Below are positions 1 to 6,390 of a stretch of 6,442 bases of DNA, piece after piece (position 1 is the first letter of the stretch; every line of letters begins with the position of its first letter). Both the position numbers and the translations under genes were made by a program. A model generated the notes under the pieces. That model had not been told where the DNA came from. It did not search any database and saw nothing but the letters and a program-made list of their open reading frames with translations. The stretch comes from Bacteroidota bacterium (GTDB taxonomy: Bacteria; Bacteroidota; Rhodothermia; Rhodothermales; UBA10348), in contig SMXL01000029.1 in the NCBI GenBank assembly GCA_004356385.1, forward strand, positions 1 through 6,442. Direction: 5' to 3'.

Positions 1-2084
1 AGGTTATCCGCTATAAGATGATTCGCCTGATTGTCATAGGTGGTCGTGCCGTCTTCATTTACCAGAAGCATGCCCTGCCACTTCTCGCCCCAGTCATCTT
101 CATATGTGGCATTGTCGTGGTTCCCCGAACCGGATACGGCCACTTTGTAGAAATCCGGATAACGAAGGATGCCGCCAGTCGAGGCAAATCCACCCCCTGA
201 GCCCCCGTATATGCCAATCCGATCCATATCCATCCATGGGTTTAGAGCACCGAGCTGTTTGATGGCCTCCACTTGATCAGGGAGTCCGTTATCGCCCATG
301 TTTCCATAGTAGGCATCGTGGAAGGACTTGGAGCGCCCCGGCGTGCCCATGGCGTCGACTTCGATCACGATGAAACCGAGCTCGGCGACCGCCTGCTTGT
401 CGCTTCGCGACGGAGAGAAACTGCGACCTCCGACACTTCCCGATTGCGGGCCAGGGTAGAGCGGATTGAGGACCGGGTATTTTTTATTCGGATCAAAATG
501 AGAAGGCTTGTACATCAGACCGTAGATATTCGTTACTCCGTCCCGGGCTTTCGTTTTGATCTGAACCGGTGGTTGCCAACCTGAAGCGATTAACTGCGAA
601 ATGTCTGCTTCTTCGAGGGTCAATACCAGATTCCCGTCGATATCTCGAAGCACCGTGACCGGTGGTTCTACGGGCGTCGAATAGCTGTCAACGAAATAGC
701 TGTAGTCAGGAGAGAAGTTGACTACGTGGTTTGCATCCTCGGGCGTCAGAAGTGTGAGATTTGAACCGTCCAGGTTTACACTGTAATAGTGGATGTAATA
801 GGGATCTCCGGATTCCCTGCCTCCTGCCGTGAAGTATATCTTTCGCCGTTCCCGATCGACATGACGGACCTGTAAGACGGCCCATTCGCCTTCGGTAATC
901 CTGTTTTTGATTTCTCCCGTATTCATGTCGTAGAGGTACAAGTGACCCCAATTATCCCGTTCGGAGAACCAGAGTACTTCGTCATACTCGGACAAATAAT
1001 GCCAGTTTGAGAAGCCGTCACCGGACTCGAAATAAGTACTCTGTATTTCTTTCATGACGTCCCGCACGCTGCCCGTTTCAGGATCTGCGATGCGGAGAAT
1101 GGCTTCTTTGTGATCGCGGGAGCTGGATACGAACGCGAGCTGGTTCGAATCATGACTCCACCTCACATCCAGAAACTCGCCGCCTCGACCGGCGATATGG
1201 TCCGTTGTCGTGCTTCGATGCTGATCGGGTGGCATGTTCAACCGAACCATACGGGCACCGTCGAGATGGATGACCACTCGGCTGATTCGGAAAATGAGGC
1301 TATCGCCTGGCAGGGGATACTTCCACTGTGACAGCTCGGGGTGGCCGGACTTGGTGGAGACCATATACATTTCACCAACCCCGCGGGCGTCGTGCTGGAA
1401 TGTCGCAATCTTCTTCGAGTCTGGCGACCAGAGAACAACGGGCCCAGGTCCCTTCGTCCATCCGGCATTGTTCGTTGCGTAGCCAAATTCTTCTTCGCCG
1501 TCGAATGTGAGTTGTGTTTCGTCTTTCGAATCAACGTCTCGCACCCAGAGATTGAAATCACGAATAAAGGCGGCCAACTTTCCGTCTGGTGACAGAACTC
1601 GACTCCGACCGCGACGAAACCGGGGAAAGGGGGATTCAGCACTGGTATCGGTAATCTCGTTCTCTTCCCAGGAGCATTCGTAATTCTGGAGGTCACAGGA
1701 GTAGCTTTTTCCCGGAGTATCGAATGATATCAATCGACCACCGGGTAAGAATTCGAACGACGTAAAGGGAAGCTCGAGCGCTCCATACGACGCTTCCTCG
1801 GATGAAAGAGCGCTCGCTAAACGAGCGTGATCAAATGCTCGGACTCGCGATCCGTTGGAAGGATCAACGATTACGAACTCTGCGCCTTCTGCGGTCGAAT
1901 TCCTGTACCACATCCTCCCGTCGTCCAGCCAATTCGGACTGACCGTCGCTTTGAAGACAAGGGGTCGCGTATAGGTACCAAGAAAACCCTCTGCGCGCTC
2001 ATAGTCTTCGAGCGTTACCGACTCCTGTGCCAAGGTCGGCGCGACCAAAACGAGAATAATGACGACTGCTGCGAGATTGCGCAT
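1..2084 (-). CDS. Secreted S9 family peptidase, dipeptidyl-peptidase IV-like (3' end cut by window edge)
   Basis: The minus-strand frame is open from ATG at 2084 to the left edge, giving 694 codons with no stop. Residues 1-19 form a signal peptide (MRNL, hydrophobic core, PTLA before QE), so the enzyme should be periplasmic or secreted. Residues about 60-480 look like the DPP IV beta-propeller, with repeated blade motifs such as LSPDGK and LWSPDSK. A DGEEEFGYATNNAGW stretch begins at D195; its glutamates sit where DPP IV binds the substrate N-terminus. The alpha/beta-hydrolase domain starts near residue 490. Y543 in YPGPQSG matches the oxyanion-hole tyrosine, and S629 in GGSGGG is the nucleophile. 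Catalytic Asp and His lie beyond the edge; by family length about 35-50 residues are missing. A strong GGAGGAGT ribosome site lies three bases before the ATG. Family membership is firm. Dipeptide release from the N-terminus is inferred from the Glu motif. It is divergent from the S10 gene. Confidence 0.95.
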   Translation of the reverse strand, partial: MRNLAAVVIILVLVAPTLAQESVTLEDYERAEGFLGTYTRPLVFKATVSPNWLDDGRMWYRNSTAEGAEFVIVDPSNGSRVRAFDHARLASALSSEEASYGALELPFTSFEFLPGGRLISFDTPGKSYSCDLQNYECSWEENEITDTSAESPFPRFRRGRSRVLSPDGKLAAFIRDFNLWVRDVDSKDETQLTFDGEEEFGYATNNAGWTKGPGPVVLWSPDSKKIATFQHDARGVGEMYMVSTKSGHPELSQWKYPLPGDSLIFRISRVVIHLDGARMVRLNMPPDQHRSTTTDHIAGRGGEFLDVRWSHDSNQLAFVSSSRDHKEAILRIADPETGSVRDVMKEIQSTYFESGDGFSNWHYLSEYDEVLWFSERDNWGHLYLYDMNTGEIKNRITEGEWAVLQVRHVDRERRKIYFTAGGRESGDPYYIHYYSVNLDGSNLTLLTPEDANHVVNFSPDYSYFVDSYSTPVEPPVTVLRDIDGNLVLTLEEADISQLIASGWQPPVQIKTKARDGVTNIYGLMYKPSHFDPNKKYPVLNPLYPGPQSGSVGGRSFSPSRSDKQAVAELGFIVIEVDAMGTPGRSKSFHDAYYGNMGDNGLPDQVEAIKQLGALNPWMDMDRIGIYGGSGGGFASTGGILRYPDFYKVAVSGSGNHDNATYEDDWGEKWQGMLLVNEDGTTTYDNQANHLIADN

Positions 2085-2087
2085 AGT

Positions 2088-2095
2088 ACTCCTCC
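2088..2095 (-). promoter_or_regulatory. Shine-Dalgarno site of the S9 peptidase gene
   Basis: On the minus strand this reads GGAGGAGT, three bases before the ATG at 2084. It is the strongest ribosome site in the window and fixes the S9 start, which also gives a clean signal peptide. Confidence 0.8.
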
Positions 2096-2211
2096 AACTC
2101 TGCGGGTGCTAAAAACGGGGTTTGAACAGTCGATCTTACGGGTCAGCCGATTCAGATTCCACTTTTAATCGGAGGTAATCGAGTCCTTCGTGCTAAGATC
2201 GAAGAGGTCAA

Positions 2212-2243
2212 TTTGCCAGATGTGGCATATGCAACTACTTTCA
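2212..2243 (+). promoter_or_regulatory. Possible Bacteroidota-type promoter for the S10 gene
   Basis: TTTG at 2212-2215 is followed after 20 bases by TACTTTCA at 2236-2243, which resembles the Bacteroidota sigma-factor pattern TTTG plus TAnnTTTG (two mismatches in the last element). Transcription would then start near 2250, leaving a leader of about 17-29 bases before the ATGs at 2267 and 2279. This would rule out the TTG at 2213. It is a by-eye match and could be chance. Confidence 0.2.
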
Positions 2244-2266
2244 GGTGCGCTATACATTCGCTATTC

Positions 2267-3760
2267 ATGGATAGAAAAATGCGACCTTCTCCTCTTCTTG
2301 CTATCGGCTTCCTCTGCATTTTCGTTTCCAATGCGACCTACGCTCAGGAACGAGCCCTCCCGGTCGACACGACCATTACGTCTTCCGACGAAGTAACCAT
2401 TAGCGGTCAACGAGTACCGTACCGGGTAACGGTGGGTACGCAACCCGTGTGGGGGGAAGAGGGTGAGCCGATTGCTTCCCTGCTATATACGTTTTACCAG
2501 CGTTCTGACGTGCCGGATTCCGAATCACGACCCCTGGTATTCTCATTCAACGGTGGCCCTGGTTCTGCGTCCGTGTGGATGCATCTGGGATATACCAGCC
2601 CGAAAACCTTGAATATCGATGCGGAAGGATATCCGGTCCAGCCGTACGGAATCCATGACAACCCCTATTCCATTATTGATGTCGCAGACATCGTCTATAT
2701 AAATCCTGTTAATACTGGATTTTCAAGAATCGTGGGTGACGCCGATAAGGAAACGTTTTTCGGCGTGAACGAAGACATCGCGTATCTCGCTGAGTGGCTG
2801 GATAATTTTGTTTCGAGGCACGGGCGATGGACGTCCCCAAAGTTTCTGATAGGAGAGAGCTACGGAACTACCCGGGTGTCAGGTTTGGCCGGGGCACTCC
2901 AGGGGCAACAGTGGATGTATCTGAACGGTGTTATTTTGGTATCGCCCACGGGACTGGGTGTTGACAGAGACGGACCGGTCCGGGCCGGGCTACGCTTACC
3001 GTATTTCGCGGCAGCGGCCTTGTATCACAATAAACTTGCGTCTGAGCTCCAAAGTCGAGACCTGGATGATCTGCTCCCTGAGGTTGAGAATTTTACCATT
3101 GAAGAATTAATACCGGCGCTGGTGCGGGGTGGCTCGATCGAGGAAGGGAAGAGGGCAGAGGTCGCCAGGCGTATTTCTCAGTACTCGGGGCTTTCTGTCG
3201 GTTCTGTGTTGGATCACAATCTGGATATCCCGACATCCTTTTTCTGGAAAGAATTACTGAGGGACGAGGGACTCACGATCGGTCGCCTGGACTCGCGCTA
3301 TCGAGGGAGAGACGGCGAAGATGCGGGGGACCGCTACGATTTCGACCCGGCTATGTCAGCCTGGAATCACGCGTTCGCGCCCGCCATTAACCACTACCTG
3401 CGGGATGTTCTTGGATTTAAAACAGATCTCAAGTACAACCTGTTTGGGCCCGTTTCGCCGTGGAACAGAGATGGAGATAATACCGGTGAAAATCTTCGCG
3501 TGGCCATGTCGCAGAACCCGTATTTACATTTGATGGTCCAGTCGGGCTACTTTGATGGTGCAACGGACTACTTCAATGCGAAATATACGATGTGGAATTT
3601 GGATCCTGCGGGACGGCTACAGGATCGAATGGTGTTCAAGGGCTACCGAAGCGGGCATATGATGTATTTGCGTCAAGAGGATCTGGCGACATCAAACGAG
3701 GATATACGACAGTTTATTCTTAACGCCGTGGAGGCGGGAAAGTCGCCTGCACGATTCTGA
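2267..3760 (+). CDS. Secreted S10 family serine carboxypeptidase-like peptidase
   Basis: The product is 497 residues from ATG 2267. Residues 1-26 form a signal peptide (MDRKMRPS, hydrophobic core, ATYA before QE). The S10 signatures are present in order: FNGGPGSAS at 94-102 (oxyanion hole; N95 is expected to contact the substrate C-terminal carboxylate), GESYG with nucleophile S198 and carboxylate-binding E197, SGYFDGATDY with likely catalytic D430, and YRSGHMMY with H464. The enzyme should remove residues from peptide C-termini in the periplasm or outside the cell. The mature part has no cysteine, unlike disulfide-rich eukaryotic S10 enzymes. The start is uncertain. ATG 2279 also gives a good signal peptide, while TTG 2213 has a GAGGT ribosome site at 2204-2208 but would add 18 residues before the signal sequence. 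It is divergent from the S9 peptidase and converges on exbD. Confidence 0.93.
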   Translation: MDRKMRPSPLLAIGFLCIFVSNATYAQERALPVDTTITSSDEVTISGQRVPYRVTVGTQPVWGEEGEPIASLLYTFYQRSDVPDSESRPLVFSFNGGPGSASVWMHLGYTSPKTLNIDAEGYPVQPYGIHDNPYSIIDVADIVYINPVNTGFSRIVGDADKETFFGVNEDIAYLAEWLDNFVSRHGRWTSPKFLIGESYGTTRVSGLAGALQGQQWMYLNGVILVSPTGLGVDRDGPVRAGLRLPYFAAAALYHNKLASELQSRDLDDLLPEVENFTIEELIPALVRGGSIEEGKRAEVARRISQYSGLSVGSVLDHNLDIPTSFFWKELLRDEGLTIGRLDSRYRGRDGEDAGDRYDFDPAMSAWNHAFAPAINHYLRDVLGFKTDLKYNLFGPVSPWNRDGDNTGENLRVAMSQNPYLHLMVQSGYFDGATDYFNAKYTMWNLDPAGRLQDRMVFKGYRSGHMMYLRQEDLATSNEDIRQFILNAVEAGKSPARF

Positions 3761-3814
3761 GAAAGCTGTCTCGAAATTGAGAACGAATCCAGGGTCAGAA
3801 TCCGAAGCTTTCTC
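3759..3814. terminator. Weak inverted repeats at the convergent gene ends
   Basis: GAGAAAGCT at 3759-3767 is matched by its inverse AGCTTTCTC at 3806-3814, overlapping the 3' ends of both the S10 gene and exbD. Inside lies a small hairpin, TCTCG/TGAGA around AAAT at 3769-3782, with one G-T pair. No T-run follows on either strand, so an intrinsic terminator shared by the two genes is possible but unconvincing. Only 34 bases (3761-3794) separate the stop codons. Confidence 0.25.
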
Positions 3815-4202
3815 TCTCGGTTGCCATGAGAACCCTCAAGTTGAGTGCTCGGGCAATGCTGGCCACCGCCGCGAACTGTCCTATGGTCGCATCTTGATCC
3901 GCCCGTAGCACGAGGCTCGTTCGTCCATTCAACGAATTCTGAATGACCGTCAAGAGCTGATCTTTAGGGATCTTGTTCTGATCGACGTAATACGTTCCCT
4001 CGCTCGTAATGACCACCGTTATGTACTGAGCATCCGTCGGTGCTGACGTGCTGGTTTTCGGAAGATTAACCTGGATACCAAACTGCGGAATGAAGCTCGA
4101 CGTCAGTAGAAAGAAAATGAGCAGGAGAAAGACGATGTCGGCCAGACCTGCCAGGCTAAAATCCGTCAGAGGCTTCTTCTCTGTTGAAAAATCTATAGAC
4201 AT
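3795..4202 (-). CDS. exbD: ExbD/TolR family biopolymer transport protein
   Basis: This 135-residue protein has the usual length and layout of ExbD/TolR: a short cytoplasmic start (1-18), one membrane helix at about 20-40, and a periplasmic domain. The helix carries the essential family aspartate, D22, in GLADIVFLLLIFF. This residue carries protons through the ExbB/TolQ pore. The periplasmic part contains the usual strand NLPKTS, and near the end SLVLRADQDATIGQF, matching the conserved 'I.AD....Y' region. It starts 15 bases after the exbB stop with a GAGGG ribosome site seven bases before the ATG, so the two are co-transcribed. The sequence alone does not separate ExbD from TolR, so the symbol denotes the family. 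It is the last gene of its strand run, and no TonB, TolA or second ExbD follows. Confidence 0.93.
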   Translation of the reverse strand: MSIDFSTEKKPLTDFSLAGLADIVFLLLIFFLLTSSFIPQFGIQVNLPKTSTSAPTDAQYITVVITSEGTYYVDQNKIPKDQLLTVIQNSLNGRTSLVLRADQDATIGQFAAVASIARALNLRVLMATERESFGF

Positions 4203-4217
4203 AGTCGCGCCCTCGGG

Positions 4218-4937
4218 TTAGAAGGAATCTTCGTGTGTAGAACGGGTAGTAGGAGCCGGGGTCTGAAGCATGTCTATAAATTCCGTCGCCGATTGCTCCA
4301 TGTCGTTTACGAGTAGTCTGATCCGGTTATGGATGAAATTGTAGAAAAAGAACGCAAGTATGCCTACCGAGAGTCCTGCTGCGGTCGAAACCAGTGCTTC
4401 CCAAATTCCACCCGCCAGAACACTCGGATTCACATTTCCCTCAAGGCTTTGTATCGTCTGGAACGCTTTTATCATGCCAGTAACCGTTCCTAGGAATCCT
4501 AGCATGGGGGCGATTCCAGCTATCGTGGCCAACAGGTCGGTGCGAGTTTCAAGCAGGAAGGCCTCATGTTTCCCAGCAGAGTTGACCGCGTCCTGAATTT
4601 CTGAGATCGGTCTTCCAAGTCGCTCAAGTCCGTGCTTCAAAATTCTAGTGATCGGTTTTTCCTGGGTGTCGCAATAGGTTTGCGCGGCGTCGATCTTTCC
4701 AGCGGAGATAAAGTCTCGAATTTTCGCCATGATCTCGCTTCGATCGGCGGAAGCTCTCTGAATCGTGCGTAGCCGATCAATCAGCAGATAGACGGCGAGA
4801 ATGGAGAGCAGAAAAATGGGAACGATAACCCAACCACCCTGGAACAAGATGTCGAGTTGACTGACCGAATCGGTCTCCAGAACAGCCGTAGAATCTTGTG
4901 TGGCTTCCGCGATTTCCTGAATAAGCAGGTATGCCAT
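4218..4937 (-). CDS. exbB: MotA/TolQ/ExbB family proton channel protein
   Basis: This 239-residue inner-membrane protein has the three-helix ExbB/TolQ plan: helix 1 at about 35-54 (GGWVIVPIFLLSILAVYLL), a cytoplasmic loop, helix 2 at about 137-158 with the hallmark IAPMLGFLGTVTGMIKAF, and helix 3 at about 176-200 containing EALVSTAAGLSVGI. With ExbD it forms a motor that turns proton flow into motion of a periplasmic partner: TonB for outer-membrane import, TolA for envelope constriction, or an unknown one. A gap of 70 bases separates it from the upstream SPOR gene, and I see no clear ribosome site or promoter there. The N-terminal 30 residues are polar and not recognisable. The tail after helix 3 ends in a Thr/Pro-rich stretch. 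ExbB and TolQ cannot be told apart here, so the symbol is family-level. Confidence 0.93.
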   Translation of the reverse strand: MAYLLIQEIAEATQDSTAVLETDSVSQLDILFQGGWVIVPIFLLSILAVYLLIDRLRTIQRASADRSEIMAKIRDFISAGKIDAAQTYCDTQEKPITRILKHGLERLGRPISEIQDAVNSAGKHEAFLLETRTDLLATIAGIAPMLGFLGTVTGMIKAFQTIQSLEGNVNPSVLAGGIWEALVSTAAGLSVGILAFFFYNFIHNRIRLLVNDMEQSATEFIDMLQTPAPTTRSTHEDSF

Positions 4938-5007
4938 AATGTGCGTGTGCTAATTGTCTAAGAAATGGTATAAGACGGGTTGTGAGAAAAGGTGTGAGAA
5001 TTGAGTA

Positions 5008-6075
5008 CTAATTAAGCAAGCGTATTCGGCGGACCCAGGTTCCTTCTGGAAGCTGTCCCGACGCACCTCGCATGGCGAGCTGGGCATCTTCGACCGTCTC
5101 GAACTGGCCAACGGCCAAACGAAATCGAGTGATACCGTTTGTGTCGTATTCCAATATGGCCAGCGGCAGTGAAAGACCAGAAAACCGGCGCATCTCGCTT
5201 TCACCATCTGAAAGTGACGATACAGCTCCTACAACCAACGTGTAGCCCGAAGCTGAACGCTCAAAATCCGAAGCAAATCCGTCGGATGCTTGAGGCACGA
5301 GTTCGGGTTGAGCCCGCTCCGCCAGAATCCGATCCGGGGTTAGCAATTCGGCTCGCGCCTCGTCGTCTTGCGCTGGGTCGGACGGCGTCTGGCCGGTCGG
5401 TACCTGGTCAATTGAAGATTCGTCGGTTGACAGATTGTCTAATGAAGATTGCACCGTTTGAGATGGTTCAGTCGCAGTCCGCCCGTCGACGGCGTCTTCG
5501 CTCGTAGTTGATGGGACTCGCGATTCATTCTGCACGACAGGATCGGGTGTCCCGCTCCCGGGTTTGAGGATCAGAACAAGAGCCGTGGCAATAAGAAGAA
5601 TCGGAATCAACCAAAAAACGGGTGTCGTCACGAGCGCTCGCTTTTCTGACGGTTGACCTTCTACCGAACTTCTATCTGATACGGGTACCGAATCTGTTTC
5701 GGCAACTGCGGCCACAGATGCCGATTCTTCTAGAAGACCGGCGTTCATGATTTCGTCGGCCCCTAAGTCTCGTGAATTTGCTTCCAGAATTTCAGAGGCA
5801 GCTTTGAGAACGGCTTCTTTCGACCCCGGAACAGCGACGGATATGGGTGTGAGTGAGCGATATCGGAAGTTGATGGCTTCCGAAAGCATGGTATCAGGCG
5901 TGAAATACAACTCGTCGTCGTCGAATTCGAACCGCCCGAAATCGGAGATATTTACAGATCTATCTAACCTGATCTCTTCGATGAGCGTGTCTACAAATCT
6001 CTCAATCTGTCGACCAACCTCTGCTTCGTCCAGAGACAGTTTTGAGGCGAGATTCGATATAAATAGGTCCGACAT
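5008..6075 (-). CDS. HU-fold / transmembrane / SPOR domain protein
   Basis: This 355-residue protein has three parts. Residues 1-80 look like a degenerate HU/IHF-type domain: two helices (LSLDEAEVGRQIERFVDTLI), then VNISDFGRFEF, LYFTPD and INFRYRSLTPI. This resembles the second HU domain of Bacteroidota HU-CCDC81-SPOR proteins. The usual basic DNA-binding arm is replaced by a short acidic DDDE turn (52-55), so DNA binding is doubtful. Residues 152-170 form one membrane helix. A Ser/Thr/Asp/Gln/Pro-rich linker follows (171-275). Residues 278-353 form a SPOR domain (YTLVVGAV, then RFRLAVGQFETVEDAQLAM), a fold that binds denuded peptidoglycan, often at the division site. Expected topology is HU domain in the cytoplasm and SPOR in the periplasm. 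The gene starts 22 bases after the small HU-like gene, and no Shine-Dalgarno site is visible. Confidence 0.85.
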   Translation of the reverse strand: MSDLFISNLASKLSLDEAEVGRQIERFVDTLIEEIRLDRSVNISDFGRFEFDDDELYFTPDTMLSEAINFRYRSLTPISVAVPGSKEAVLKAASEILEANSRDLGADEIMNAGLLEESASVAAVAETDSVPVSDRSSVEGQPSEKRALVTTPVFWLIPILLIATALVLILKPGSGTPDPVVQNESRVPSTTSEDAVDGRTATEPSQTVQSSLDNLSTDESSIDQVPTGQTPSDPAQDDEARAELLTPDRILAERAQPELVPQASDGFASDFERSASGYTLVVGAVSSLSDGESEMRRFSGLSLPLAILEYDTNGITRFRLAVGQFETVEDAQLAMRGASGQLPEGTWVRRIRLLN

Positions 6076-6097
6076 GGAGATTAGCGGTCGTTAATGT

Positions 6098-6355
6098 TCA
6101 GTCCGCGTGCTTGAATTCGCTTTCGAAAACAACTAAGTCGCGAGGTGGAGAAACCAGAATGCTACCATCACCCGATACGGGGGTGTCTGAACCATCGGAT
6201 CCGGATTCGACGTCATCCACATCAAGCTGTCCCGACTCGTGGATGATTTCAAACACGCCGAGGCCTGACACGGAAATTGAATCCCTGTTCATCAAGCCTT
6301 CTCGTAGGGTTTCCCAAAACACGAGCTCAAAACCATCCGGATTATTGGATGCCAT
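6098..6355 (-). CDS. Small acidic HU-fold protein
   Basis: The product is 85 residues. A helix (FELVFWETLREGLMNRD, 9-25) leads into ISVSGLGVFEII (27-38), which matches the G-[LF]-G-x-F turn of HU/IHF proteins, and ILVSPPRDLVVF (66-77) matches the later 'PP...v.F' strand. Between them is an acidic, Gly/Ser-rich insert (about 41-64) where HU carries its basic arm. I count 18 Asp/Glu against 4 Arg/Lys, the opposite of a DNA-binding HU. Helix 1 and the last helix of canonical HU appear missing. The pattern recalls the first HU domain of Bacteroidota HU-CCDC81-SPOR proteins. The stop lies 22 bases before the SPOR gene and the start 35 bases after the upstream stop, suggesting an operon. No ribosome site is evident. 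The fold assignment is by motif and moderately sure; its partner may be the SPOR protein. Confidence 0.65.
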   Translation of the reverse strand: MASNNPDGFELVFWETLREGLMNRDSISVSGLGVFEIIHESGQLDVDDVESGSDGSDTPVSGDGSILVSPPRDLVVFESEFKHAD

Positions 6356-6356
6356 A

Positions 6357-6369
6357 ATCGAGAATCGAG
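6357..6369. repeat. Short AATCGAG near-tandem repeat before the small HU gene
   Basis: Two copies of a seven-base unit run head to tail in the 35-base gap between the beta-barrel gene end and the small HU-fold gene (ATCGAG at 6357-6362, AATCGAG at 6363-6369), followed by the palindrome ATCGAT at 6374-6379. It could be an operator or simply chance. Confidence 0.2.
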
Positions 6370-6390
6370 TTTAATCGATGTGAATATGAA

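Larger units (their letters stand above)
2085..2266. other. Intergenic region between divergent S9 and S10 peptidase genes
   Basis: About 180 bases separate the two peptidase starts, so it should hold both promoters. The S9 ribosome site (GGAGGAGT on the minus strand, 2088-2095) is clear. I found no convincing minus-strand promoter. A plus-strand GGAGGT at 2171-2176 has no properly spaced start codon after it (nearest is GTG at 2190, 13 bases on, in another frame). The S10 frame is open back to a TGA at 2123, and TTG at 2213 is the only usable start codon in it before the ATG at 2267. Confidence 0.7.

Noticed and set aside
1238..1696. 152-codon minus-strand frame inside the S9 gene
   Set aside because: It lies in a different frame from the 694-codon S9 gene, which shows clear family motifs throughout. 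Its own translation is Arg/Pro/Ser-rich with no recognisable domain.
2267..2350. Lipoprotein signal (Cys in the S10 leader)
   Set aside because: The cysteine sits in GFLCIF, which does not fit the lipobox, and a normal cleavage site (ATYA before QE) follows.
2190..2396. A 68-codon plus-strand frame starting GTG after a GGAGGT site
   Set aside because: Most of it overlaps the S10 signal-peptide region in another frame. Its hydrophobic stretch is a shadow of that signal sequence, and the GGAGGT-to-GTG spacing of 13 bases is too long.
4360..4596. 78-codon plus-strand frame opposite exbB
   Set aside because: It is antisense to the most conserved helices of ExbB and has no domain or ribosome site of its own.
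4950..5207. 85-codon minus-strand frame overlapping the end of the SPOR gene
   Set aside because: It is out of frame with the SPOR domain, whose motifs run intact to the stop at 5008, and it has no recognisable content. It is not a frameshifted tail.
5413..5472. TGAAGATT repeated 30 bases apart in the SPOR gene linker
   Set aside because: Only eight bases match. It reflects repeated Ser-Ser-(Leu/Ile)-Asp residues in a low-complexity linker, not a DNA element.
5747..6094. 115-codon plus-strand frame opposite the HU-fold domain
   Set aside because: It is Ser/Arg-rich and antisense to a gene with recognisable domains, so it is a shadow.
6076..6097. A frameshift joining the two HU-fold genes
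   Set aside because: The extended frame of the downstream gene meets a TAA at 6091-6093, and both genes have their own ATG and stop, so separate genes are the simpler reading.
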